A stretch of DNA of 8,891 bases from positions 1 through 8,891 of the forward strand of contig DNGI01000093.1 in assembly GCA_003486645.1 (NCBI GenBank), read 5' to 3'. Origin of the DNA: Cyanobacteria bacterium UBA11370 (GTDB taxonomy: Bacteria > Cyanobacteriota > Cyanobacteriia > Cyanobacteriales > Coleofasciculaceae). The notes under the pieces were generated by a model, which saw only the letters and a list, made by a program, of their open reading frames with translations, was not told where the DNA came from and searched no databases. Position numbers and translations under genes: made by a program. Shown here piece after piece: positions 1 to 6,181 of this stretch (positions are counted from its first letter, which is position 1; every line of letters begins with the position of its first letter).

Positions 1-33
1 AACAACAAACAACAACAAACAACTAACAACCAA
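1..33. repeat. CAACNAA heptamer tandem array (STRR-like), cut by the window edge
   Basis: Heptamers CAACAAA (3-9), CAACAAA (13-19), CAACTAA (20-26) and CAACCAA (27-33) follow one another, with a single extra CAA at 10-12. The same unit recurs at 3504-3538 and 7741-7775, and its complement at 3382-3437 and 7707-7734. Short tandemly repeated heptanucleotides (STRR) are known in cyanobacterial intergenic DNA. The array ends 8 nt before the ribosome binding site of the next gene. Its left end lies outside the window, so its full length is unknown. Confidence 0.8.
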
Positions 34-40
34 ACCCTCT

Positions 41-46
41 GGGAGA
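41..46 (+). promoter_or_regulatory. Shine-Dalgarno site of the AI-2E-family gene
   Basis: GGGAGA lies 7 nt upstream of the GTG at 54. It fixes that GTG as the start, although no ATG is present nearby. Confidence 0.65.
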
Positions 47-53
47 TTACACC

Positions 54-1274
54 GTGAGTTTAGGTAAATGGATTGGCTTACTTGCCTTTATCCTTTCTTT
101 ATACATTCTGTGGCAAATTCGACAGGTACTTCTACTGATATTTACTGCTGTCGTACTTGCTAATGCCCTAAATATTATGGTAGGGCGCTTCCATCGTTCA
201 GGGATGAAGCGTATTTTTGCTATCCTACTGTCGATTTTTTTATTACTGAGTGTTTTAGTAGGGTTTTATTGGTTAATTATCCCACCCTTTGCGGCTCAGT
301 TTCAAGAGCTAATTGAGTTAGTTCCAAAGGGTATAGAACAGTTAAACAAATGGCTCGATATATTAAAAGATCGGATTTCCCCAGAGTTACGAGACCAGTA
401 TATTCCAAGCATTAATCAACTCATTCAACAACTTCAACCGTTAGTACAGAGAGTATTAGGAGGCGGATTTTCGTTTGCATTTAACTCTTTATCAGTATTA
501 GCTCAATTTTTATTGGTCATTGTTTTAACGCTAATGCTTCTTGCCGATCCGGACTCTTATCGTAAAAGTTTCATCCGACTTTTCCCATCATTTTATCGGC
601 GTAGAGTTAACGAAATTTTGATTGAATGCGATAAATCATTACAGGGTTGGCTACTTGGTATTCTTTTCAATATGGCTGTCATTGGCTCATTGAGTTTTAT
701 CGGGTTACTGGTCTTAAAAATTCCTCTAGCACTAGCACAGGCGGCGCTAGCAGGAATTTTGACGTTTATTCCTAATATTGGTCCAACATTGAGTGTAGTA
801 CCACCCATTGCGATCGCTCTGTTAGAAGCACCGTGGAAAGCCATTCTTGTCTTAATTCTTTATATCGGTATTCAACAGCTTGAAAGTAACTTTCTCACTC
901 CCTATGTCATGGCGCAACAGGTGTCATTGCTACCAGCAGTAACTTTAATGGCTCAAGTATTTTTTGCGACTTTCTTTGGTTTCTTGGGGTTATTTTTAGC
1001 TTTACCTTTAACTGTTGTTGCTCAAGTTTGGCTCAAAGAAGTTTTAATTAAAGATGTACTGGATCAATGGCATCACCCTAGCCAGAGATATGCTGAATCT
1101 GAGGAAATTACTGTTGCGATCGCCTCCTCGGAATCCTTAGACGCTTCTCCTATTATTGAACAAAGAAGTCCAAATTATCCAGTAAGGGAAAGCAAAATTA
1201 GGGATCAGGCTAGATCAGACGATAAGTCTCCAAGGGAGACAACAAATAGGGGAAATGATAGTGAAGGTGAATAG
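54..1274 (+). CDS. AI-2E family transporter (permease)
   Basis: Polytopic inner-membrane protein of 406 residues, of the AI-2E exporter-like family (Pfam PF01594). Hydrophobic segments lie at about 4-21, 25-43, 53-76, 145-164, 200-222, 226-255, 261-279 and 296-325. A long soluble, partly helical stretch (about 80-140) follows the third segment, as is typical of the family. Family hallmarks are visible: FIPNIGPTLSVVPP at 238-251 and LTPYVMAQQVSLLPA at 281-295. The name comes from E. coli TqsA; most members, including cyanobacterial ones, have no proven substrate, and some act as ion antiporters. After about residue 340 there is an extra polar, charged tail of about 65 residues, probably disordered. 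The GTG start is supported by GGGAGA 7 nt upstream. The gene stands alone, with a hairpin spacer after it. The family call is firm; the substrate is unknown. Confidence 0.9.
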   Translation: MSLGKWIGLLAFILSLYILWQIRQVLLLIFTAVVLANALNIMVGRFHRSGMKRIFAILLSIFLLLSVLVGFYWLIIPPFAAQFQELIELVPKGIEQLNKWLDILKDRISPELRDQYIPSINQLIQQLQPLVQRVLGGGFSFAFNSLSVLAQFLLVIVLTLMLLADPDSYRKSFIRLFPSFYRRRVNEILIECDKSLQGWLLGILFNMAVIGSLSFIGLLVLKIPLALAQAALAGILTFIPNIGPTLSVVPPIAIALLEAPWKAILVLILYIGIQQLESNFLTPYVMAQQVSLLPAVTLMAQVFFATFFGFLGLFLALPLTVVAQVWLKEVLIKDVLDQWHHPSQRYAESEEITVAIASSESLDASPIIEQRSPNYPVRESKIRDQARSDDKSPRETTNRGNDSEGE

Positions 1275-1316
1275 AATTGCCAGCTATAGTATTTCCCTTA
1301 AATTGATAAATTTAGT

Positions 1317-1350
1317 GCAGGCTTCTAGCCTGCGTGAGTAACTTGCTCAC
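1317..1350. repeat. Two tandem 17-nt hairpins
   Basis: GCAGGCT-TCT-AGCCTGC (1317-1333) is a perfect 7-bp stem with a 3-nt loop. It is followed without a gap by GTGAGTA-ACT-TGCTCAC (1334-1350), a 7-bp stem with one G-T wobble and again a 3-nt loop. The element lies between two convergent genes, 43 nt after the AI-2E stop. No T-run follows on either strand, so a classical intrinsic terminator is not shown. It could slow transcription, protect 3' ends, or be a copy of a dispersed palindromic (REP/MITE-like) element. Confidence 0.65.
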
Positions 1351-1407
1351 ATGTTAAACGTGATTAGTAATTCCAGGAACACATCAGTTTATCACTATCA
1401 ACTTAGT

Positions 1408-1953
1408 TTAATTACTATCTTGATCTAGGGTAAAATTAGTAATATTCTTGAGAATAAAAACGTTATTTCTCTTGATTAAATCTCCATGACAAGATATCAT
1501 TAACCGTTCTTGATAAGCTTTAATAGCTAGAATATACTCACGCTCAAATAACTCAGTATGAATTTTGTGCAGTTTATCAACAACCACACCGATGAGGATA
1601 ATTTGTCCACTTAATGAATCAGCATTAGGAGTATTAATTTGCTGCACTACTCCCTGAATCGTAATATTATCAACTCTAGTTACGAGATCCCTAATAATAT
1701 CAAGTTGAGAACGTCTTTCAATTTTTTCTAACGTCTCCAGCATCACACTCATAGATAGGGGAAACCCAGGAGTTCCCTGAATCAGAGGTAATATAATGTG
1801 TACCGATTCATTAGCCTCATTTTTGCGTGTCCAAATTGTGGCTTTATTTTCTACATATTTCTCTTGATTCCAGCCGCGATGTTGCAAGTAAATTGCTACA
1901 CTTTGAGGACTTATATTTTGTAAAAAATCGATATCCTTTACGGTAACGTTCAT
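1408..1953 (-). CDS. Conserved-looking hypothetical protein, 181 residues
   Basis: I cannot name this family. The protein is soluble, with no signal peptide or membrane segment. Residues 15-42 (SPQSVAIYLQHRGWNQ...IWTRK) read like a short helical module followed by a strand. Residues 50-95 contain a hydrophobic strand (VHIILPL) and a helix rich in charged residues (LETLEKIERRSQLDIIRDL). Residues 99-175 alternate as short beta strands: IQGVVQQI, GQIILIGVVVDKL, YILAIKAYQERLMISCHGDL and NVFILKNITNF. This pattern suggests a small beta-barrel (OB-like) domain, which is inference. The ATG at 1953 has GGGAGA 6 nt upstream. Its start overlaps by ATGA the end of a possible 36-codon ORF, suggesting translational coupling. 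It is convergent with the AI-2E gene. Confidence 0.75.
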   Translation of the reverse strand: MNVTVKDIDFLQNISPQSVAIYLQHRGWNQEKYVENKATIWTRKNEANESVHIILPLIQGTPGFPLSMSVMLETLEKIERRSQLDIIRDLVTRVDNITIQGVVQQINTPNADSLSGQIILIGVVVDKLHKIHTELFEREYILAIKAYQERLMISCHGDLIKRNNVFILKNITNFTLDQDSN

Positions 1954-2060
1954 AGGTTTTCTCCCATGGCGATTGTTTGCAGAATACCTTCGAGTGCGTC
2001 AACTGTAAATACTGAATTCTTCTTTCTGAATGTTGCTCTCCACTCAATAGCTATCCTCAA
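1950..2060 (-). CDS. Possible 36-residue small protein upstream of and overlapping the 181-residue gene
   Basis: Reading back from TGA at 1952-1950 gives an open frame to a TTG at 2060; an in-frame TAA lies three codons further upstream. The frame encodes a plausible soluble peptide containing IEWRATFRKKNSVF and TVDALEGILQTIAMGENL. The mix of aromatic, charged and aliphatic residues looks unlike a random frame. The stop overlaps the next ATG as ATGA, and the ribosome binding site of that gene lies inside its last codons. Against it, the start would be TTG with no visible Shine-Dalgarno site, and 36 codons without a stop can occur by chance. It could also be the surviving 3' end of a longer gene. 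I know of no family. Confidence 0.4.
   Translation of the reverse strand: MRIAIEWRATFRKKNSVFTVDALEGILQTIAMGENL
1960..1965 (-). promoter_or_regulatory. Shine-Dalgarno site of the 181-residue gene
   Basis: On the minus strand GGGAGA stands 6 nt before the ATG at 1953. It supports that start and lies within the end of the small upstream ORF. Confidence 0.6.
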
Positions 2061-2181
2061 TATTAATTAAATCTTACTACCCATAAATTGATATGACGAA
2101 TATCGATTATCAATCACCGCTAATCCTATCCATCCCAATTTAAGCTAAGATATCTATACTAAAGTCGAATAACCAATAATT

Positions 2182-3381
2182 GTGCGAACAATTGCCCAAA
2201 TTAATGAAAAAATCCGCGATCGCTCTGTCGTAGTCTGGACGGTCGAAGAATTAAAAACAAAAGTAGCAGATATCGGTGTCACCCAAGCTGCAAAGCAAGT
2301 GGATGTGATCACGACTGGCACCTTTGAGCCGATGGAATCTTCCGGTGCAATCATTAATTTAGGACACACAGACCCACCCATCAAAATTCGCAGATGTTGG
2401 TTAGATGGTGTACCCGCCTACGCAGGTTTTGGAGCAGTAGATTTATATTTAGGAGCCACTCAAGTTGTAGATTACAGTGGTATGGGAGATGGACTCGATA
2501 TTGATGACTCCAAAGAACGGGGTGGAGGTCATATAATTGAAGACCTAATTGCCGGGAAACCAATCCAATTGCGATCGCTTGGACAGGTGACAGATTGCTA
2601 TCCTAGATCATCATTTGAAACAACAATTACTAAGGAAACCATTAACCAATTTTATTTATTCAATCCCCGCAATTTATATCAAAATTTTATAGTCGGTGTA
2701 AATGGAGGCGATCGCCCTTTATTCACCTATCTAGGACCTTTACAGCCTAGACTTGCTAACGCTGTTTATTCTAACCCTGGAGCCATTTCTCCCTTACTTA
2801 ATGACCCCGATTTAAAATTAATTGGAATTGGAACACAAATTTTTCTAGGTGGCGGGATCGGCTACATTTCTTGGGAAGGAACTCAACACTTTCCCTTACA
2901 AAAACGCCTTCCTAACCGCACACCCATTGGACCCGCCGCAACCCTTGCATTAATTGGGGATGCCAAACAGATGAATTCTAAATGGGTACGAGGTTGCTAT
3001 TTTAAGAATTATGGTCCTTCTCTGATGCTGGGCGTTGGCGTACCCCTACCCGTATTGAACGAAGAAGTGGTCAACTCCTGTACAGTACAAGATCGGGACA
3101 TTGTTGCACCCGTTGTAGATTTTTCCATTCCCCGACGCGTCCGTCCGACCTTTGGTTTAGTCAGTTACGCCCAGCTCAAGACGGGTAAAATTACCATTGA
3201 GGGTAAATCAGTACGAGTCGCGCCTTTAGCGAGTATATTCCTCTCACGGCAAGTGGCTTTGGAATTGAAACAATGGATTGAAAATGGAGAATTTACCCTC
3301 ACTGAACCCGTCGCTTCAATTCCCATGAATCGTTCCTTTCTACCTCAAGATCGTTGGGGTTCTCAAATTACTCTAGATTGA
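2182..3381 (+). CDS. Homocysteine biosynthesis protein (HcyBio/DUF39)
   Basis: The protein has 399 residues and belongs to the DUF39/HcyBio family (PF01837). Members characterised in methanogens help turn L-aspartate semialdehyde and sulfide into homocysteine (aspartate-semialdehyde sulfurtransferase). Family-like blocks are VITTGTFEPMESSGAIINLG (42-61), RRCWLDGVPAYAGFGAVDLY (70-89), GGGHIIEDLIAGK (114-126), QVTDCYPR (135-142), LGGGIGYISWEGTQH (222-236) and RGCYFKNYGPSLMLGVGVPLP (270-290). Cysteines at 72, 139, 272 and 300 are candidates for persulfide chemistry; Cys139 sits in a strongly family-like context, but its catalytic role is inferred. The protein ends after the DUF39 domain, without the paired CBS domains of the methanogen form. 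No NIL/ferredoxin partner is seen in the window. The start is GTG (V/M-RTIAQINEKI) without a clear Shine-Dalgarno site. The stop is followed at once by a heptamer array. Confidence 0.88.
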   Translation: MRTIAQINEKIRDRSVVVWTVEELKTKVADIGVTQAAKQVDVITTGTFEPMESSGAIINLGHTDPPIKIRRCWLDGVPAYAGFGAVDLYLGATQVVDYSGMGDGLDIDDSKERGGGHIIEDLIAGKPIQLRSLGQVTDCYPRSSFETTITKETINQFYLFNPRNLYQNFIVGVNGGDRPLFTYLGPLQPRLANAVYSNPGAISPLLNDPDLKLIGIGTQIFLGGGIGYISWEGTQHFPLQKRLPNRTPIGPAATLALIGDAKQMNSKWVRGCYFKNYGPSLMLGVGVPLPVLNEEVVNSCTVQDRDIVAPVVDFSIPRRVRPTFGLVSYAQLKTGKITIEGKSVRVAPLASIFLSRQVALELKQWIENGEFTLTEPVASIPMNRSFLPQDRWGSQITLD

Positions 3382-3437
3382 GTTGTTGTTTGTTGGTTGT
3401 TGGTTATTTGTTGTTTGTTTTTTGTTATTTGTTGTGG
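3382..3437. repeat. GTTRTTK heptamer array (8 units)
   Basis: Eight consecutive 7-nt units begin at the base after the HcyBio stop codon: GTTGTTG, TTTGTTG, GTTGTTG, GTTATTT, GTTGTTT, GTTTTTT, GTTATTT, GTTGTGG. They are the complement type of the CAACNAA units found elsewhere in the window. TTGTTGGTTGTT (3390-3401) can pair with AACAACCAACAA (3516-3527) in the opposing array. Confidence 0.8.
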
Positions 3438-3469
3438 GGTCACAATTACCAACAGCTCATTTGTTCCTT

Positions 3470-3507
3470 GTTGTTGGTTATTTGCCTAGTCACTAATAAC
3501 CAACAAC
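3470..3507. repeat. 13-bp perfect inverted repeat between convergent stops
   Basis: GTTGTTGGTTATT (3470-3482) and AATAACCAACAAC (3495-3507) are exact reverse complements separated by a 12-nt loop. The hairpin lies between the convergent stop codons of the HcyBio gene and the 327-residue gene, so it could act in both directions as a transcript end or barrier. It is AT-rich and has no following U-run, so a standard intrinsic terminator is not proven. Confidence 0.6.
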
Positions 3508-3538
3508 TAACAACTAACAACCAACAACTAACAACCAA
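3504..3538. repeat. CAACYAA heptamer array (5 exact-phase units)
   Basis: CAACTAA, CAACTAA, CAACCAA, CAACTAA and CAACCAA follow without interruption and end at the base next to the TGA stop (3541-3539, minus strand) of the 327-residue gene. Degenerate units continue upstream (TAACCAA at 3497-3503). Its polarity is opposite to that of the array at 3382-3437. Confidence 0.85.
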
Positions 3539-4522
3539 TCAAGACTGTTCCTTACGCTTGACTGGTTTAGGTAGGGGTTCTGAACGTTTGGGAGGTGTGA
3601 CTGCTGGTGTTGCCGATCGCTCCCCTTTCCCGACAGGACGCTGGGTTCCACCCTTCCTGGGGAATTTTGAAGGCTTTCCTTTATAAGATTTGTAACCCCC
3701 TCCACCTCGCTGGGGTTTCTTGACAGCCATCATACAAATATCATTCCCCTCTTCAATCAGGAGGGAATTCGCCTGTAGCTGTACGTGCAAATCCCAAAAG
3801 TGGCGAATAACCTTCTCGCCCAGAATACCTTTGAGCGTTAACTTGAAAAACTTGATTTTATCTGCCTCTTTACGGGGAGACTGCCTGATTTTTACAATCA
3901 CTTCTTCGGTGTCCCGTGACTGATAGATCACCTCACCGCGAATGGAAAAATACCCATCTTTAAGAGGCATAGAAATATCTGCTTCAGATAAGTCTGGGGC
4001 AGTTTCCAATTGGGGTTGTTCAGGTGTGTCCTCAGAATCACCAAGTTGGCTTGAGGTTGTAGGATGTAATTTTTCGGGTTCCCACACACCAACAATCTGG
4101 ACGTGCAAATTCCCGTCTTCTTGCCTGGTTCGGGGATAAACAACCCACAGATGAGATTGGTCTAAGCTTAGGTGATTTTTGACCAAACTCATAACCCGAC
4201 CGAGTAAAACGGCATCAATTAAGGTTCCATCGGATGATACTAAAGTCCCCCGCGTTAATTGATCGGCGGAAGGCATATATTGTCCTCGGATCAGTCCGAT
4301 CGCTCGGTACTGCATCGGTTCACTGGGCGGCGGAATCGGTTGCTGTCGCTGGACTTCTGGTGGCATTGTCCCGGTTGAATTAGCTGTAGTCGCTGAATTG
4401 GTAGCATTTGCAGAATCGCCGATTGGCGTGGCTGGGTGCTGGTTTTGCACACTGGGTACCTCTGGCAGCTTATCGTCAGAAGACTGGGGTGAGTCGGAAG
4501 ACCGATTCACAGAAACACTCAT
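3539..4522 (-). CDS. Hypothetical protein with a basic Gly/Lys/Arg-rich tail, 327 residues
   Basis: I do not recognise a named family; it reads as a conserved cyanobacterial protein. Residues 1-68 are low-complexity (Ser, Asn, Thr, Pro). A folded segment at 70-152 contains YRAIGLIRGQYMPS, SSDGTLIDAVLLGRVMSLVK, HLWVVYPRT and LHVQIVGVWEPEKL. An acidic Gln/Pro linker spans about 156-183. A second folded segment (190-262) contains YFSIRGEVIYQS, EEVIVKIRQS, KFFKLTLKG and HFWDLHVQLQANSLLIEEG. Residues 268-327 are strongly basic (PQRGGGGYKSYKGK, RKGGTQRPVGKG), a composition typical of nucleic-acid-binding tails; RNA binding is inference. I chose the ATG at 4522 because AGGAGGT stands just before it. 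The in-frame GTG at 4546 would add 8 residues, encoded partly by that ribosome binding site. It lies 234 nt downstream of the DUF4335 gene on the same strand. Confidence 0.8.
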   Translation of the reverse strand: MSVSVNRSSDSPQSSDDKLPEVPSVQNQHPATPIGDSANATNSATTANSTGTMPPEVQRQQPIPPPSEPMQYRAIGLIRGQYMPSADQLTRGTLVSSDGTLIDAVLLGRVMSLVKNHLSLDQSHLWVVYPRTRQEDGNLHVQIVGVWEPEKLHPTTSSQLGDSEDTPEQPQLETAPDLSEADISMPLKDGYFSIRGEVIYQSRDTEEVIVKIRQSPRKEADKIKFFKLTLKGILGEKVIRHFWDLHVQLQANSLLIEEGNDICMMAVKKPQRGGGGYKSYKGKPSKFPRKGGTQRPVGKGERSATPAVTPPKRSEPLPKPVKRKEQS

Positions 4523-4525
4523 ATA

Positions 4526-4532
4526 ACCTCCT
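4526..4532 (-). promoter_or_regulatory. Perfect Shine-Dalgarno site deciding the start at 4522
   Basis: AGGAGGT on the minus strand ends 3 nt before the ATG at 4522. The DUF4335 gene has nearly the same arrangement (GGAGGT then 3 nt), which supports short spacing here. The site argues against the upstream in-frame GTG at 4546. Confidence 0.7.
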
Positions 4533-4615
4533 AGCGGCGGAGACACATTCCCTTATGGGAGTTTGGCTCACTTAAGAATAATCGTTTGTTCAACACCATT
4601 GAGTGATCGGGTGCA

Positions 4616-4635
4616 GATCCGAGGATCGCTATCCT
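4616..4635. repeat. Two overlapping, mutually exclusive short hairpins
   Basis: GATCC-GA-GGATC (4616-4627) and AGGAT-CGCT-ATCCT (4622-4635) share bases, so only one can form at a time. They lie in the leader of the 327-residue gene, about 95-115 nt before its start on the minus strand. The loop of the first is only 2 nt, so it may be a dyad in DNA and not an RNA hairpin. A regulatory role is speculative. Confidence 0.35.
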
Positions 4636-4756
4636 AGGACTCTGGCAATCCAAAAACTTCAAGGGGTTTAAACTTGGTATCAGTCTGCCCATTGTACAAA
4701 ATGCAGCTAGATGACTGGTATATCCGCAAAGTTTATGGAATCTTTAAATCAAAACT

Positions 4757-6181
4757 CTATCTCCCCCGTAAGGGGCTAACTTCCAAAACACCATTCGGCT
4801 TAAATACAACCCGAAACTGACCTAGGGGTTTCTGGGGAACTAATCCACTTTCCTTGCTACCGATACCTGCTGCTTCTGGCTTGAGCAATTTTTCCAATGG
4901 GGTTTCCTGAACATAATCCCAGGCGGGTTGATTAATGGGTTCGTAGTCAGCAATAATACCCTCTTGCGTAACACCGACTCGGTACTCTAAAGGCTTGGGA
5001 GATAGGGGGGTTCCTTGCCAGCGATCGCTTAGTTCTTGATAAACTTTATCGTTTAACTCCCTCAGCGATGTGCTATCCGTAATTTCTGGCCCTAAACCCG
5101 GTTCCCCACTAATGAGTTGCCAGGGACTCACTTGTAAAACTCCCCGTTTGGTAAACACGACTCGGAATTGAGCTAGGGGTTCTTGAGTGGCTGTGCTACC
5201 GGAAGGAGGGATATAGAGCAAGTCCTGTAGGGGCGTTTGGTCAGATGCCTCAGCCGGGGTATTCTCGACGGGTTTGTAGCCAACAATTTTTCCGTCTTTG
5301 CCAACGCCAACCTGATATTCCAAATTTTCATTGACCTGTTCCCGCTCGTCCCAACGTTCATTCAGAGTTCTGTAGAGATTGCGTTTCAAATAATACAACT
5401 CCGTTGGATCAGTAATCTCACGAGCCGATGTTACGGCCTTTTCTAACTCAGAGGTTGAGGGAGGTGTAGTTTGGGGGGTGGCTTGACCTTCCGTGTCAGG
5501 GTTAGCCGAGGTGGTTTCTGTGGGCTTAGGCTGGGGTGGGCGCACCTCTGGGACAGGGACTAAGAAAAATGCGATCGCCGCCACGGCTAAACTGGTCATT
5601 CCTACTGCGGCAGGTGCTGCTCTCTGGGCTATCGGTTGGTCGGCTTTGCGGTAACGCCTGGAAACGGGCTGCAATGGCACATTTAGGTCGGGGAGGGTGC
5701 GCTGATCGGCGAGGAACTGGTCGATCGCTTCCACCAAGTCAAATAGCTGTACGGTTGTCAAATCCAGTTGTACGCCTGTTCCATGCTCCATTACGGAACT
5801 ATAGGCTCCTGATCCCATCTGGGAACCCCCACTTGCCTTAGCCTCCCCATCTGAACTCGGCAATACTGTCAATCGGTGTAAATGCTTATTAGACAGGGGC
5901 TGTAACTGCACAATGGGGGGCTGATCGCCGTGGGGTCTAGGGTGAGGAACTTTACTTAAAAATTCCTGAGCATAATGACTCACTGATCGGACTAAGCTTT
6001 CAAAGAAATCGCGTCCACCACTGATCGGTTGGGTATGACCTGTAAAAGAGCATTCAGCATTGACGAGAATCGTCATTAAGGGTCGAGTATCGAGTTGAGA
6101 GCCACCTGCTAGGGTTCCGTCATTTAATCCCTCTAGGATGAGCGTACAATTGGGAAGACTATACTGTCGTCGAATGGTCAT
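4757..6181 (-). CDS. DUF4335 domain protein with a membrane segment and duplicated C-terminal module
   Basis: The protein has 474 residues. The N-terminal part (about 1-175) matches my knowledge of the cyanobacterial DUF4335 family (PF14233): RRQYSLPNCTLILEGL (4-19), PLMTILVNAECSF (34-46), FFESLVRSVSHYAQEFL (59-75) and the helical VQLFDLVEAIDQFLADQRTLPDL (144-166). One membrane segment follows (about 191-210, VGMTSLAVAAIAFFLVPV), preceded by basic residues (RRYRKADQ). This suggests a cytoplasmic N-terminus and an exported C-terminus. After a Pro/Thr linker (211-244), a module of about 100 residues occurs twice (256-353 and 367-470). The function is unknown. The start overlaps the DUF3038 stop by ATGA, and GGAGGT lies 3 nt upstream, so the two are almost surely co-translated. 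The domain call is from memory; the topology is inferred. Confidence 0.85.
   Translation of the reverse strand: MTIRRQYSLPNCTLILEGLNDGTLAGGSQLDTRPLMTILVNAECSFTGHTQPISGGRDFFESLVRSVSHYAQEFLSKVPHPRPHGDQPPIVQLQPLSNKHLHRLTVLPSSDGEAKASGGSQMGSGAYSSVMEHGTGVQLDLTTVQLFDLVEAIDQFLADQRTLPDLNVPLQPVSRRYRKADQPIAQRAAPAAVGMTSLAVAAIAFFLVPVPEVRPPQPKPTETTSANPDTEGQATPQTTPPSTSELEKAVTSAREITDPTELYYLKRNLYRTLNERWDEREQVNENLEYQVGVGKDGKIVGYKPVENTPAEASDQTPLQDLLYIPPSGSTATQEPLAQFRVVFTKRGVLQVSPWQLISGEPGLGPEITDSTSLRELNDKVYQELSDRWQGTPLSPKPLEYRVGVTQEGIIADYEPINQPAWDYVQETPLEKLLKPEAAGIGSKESGLVPQKPLGQFRVVFKPNGVLEVSPLRGR
4772..5083 (-). repeat. Second copy of the DUF4335-protein C-terminal module (residues 367-470)
   Basis: This copy contains ITDSTSLRELNDKVYQELSD, LEYRVGVTQEGIIADYEPIN, ETPLEKLL and PLGQFRVVFKPNGVLEVSP. 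It aligns with copy one at an offset of 111 residues, rising to 117 after a 6-residue insertion. Confidence 0.85.
5123..5416 (-). repeat. First copy of the DUF4335-protein C-terminal module (residues 256-353)
   Basis: This copy contains ITDPTELYYLKRNLYRTLNE, LEYQVGVGKDGKIVGYKPVE, QTPLQDLL and PLAQFRVVFTKRGVLQVSP. Each block has a counterpart in the second copy. The two differ clearly at protein level, so the duplication is old. Confidence 0.85.

Noticed and set aside
1844..2047. 67-codon minus-strand frame overlapping the start of the 181-residue gene
   Set aside because: Its composition is not protein-like. The other frame over the same bases fits the ribosome binding site and ATGA overlap better.
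2132..2160. Promoter for the HcyBio gene (TATACT at 2155-2160 as a -10 box)
   Set aside because: The hexamer is good, but no acceptable -35 box lies 15-19 nt upstream and the region is AT-rich throughout.
3470..3507. Classical Rho-independent terminator
   Set aside because: The stem is strong in length but AT-rich and has no U-run on either strand, so it is listed only as an inverted repeat.
3382..3538. CRISPR array
   Set aside because: The units are 7 nt and directly abutting, with no unique spacers, and no cas genes are present.
3354..3686. Open frame on the plus strand across the heptamer spacer into the 327-residue gene
   Set aside because: It is mostly translated heptamers (repeated NNQQLTT-like residues) plus the antisense of the real gene's basic tail.
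4523..4546. GTG at 4546 as the start of the 327-residue protein
   Set aside because: The extra codons contain the AGGAGGT ribosome binding site that serves the ATG at 4522.
5536..5841. 101-codon plus-strand frame inside the DUF4335 gene
   Set aside because: It is antisense to a gene with domain support, and its Arg/Pro-rich composition is typical of a shadow frame.
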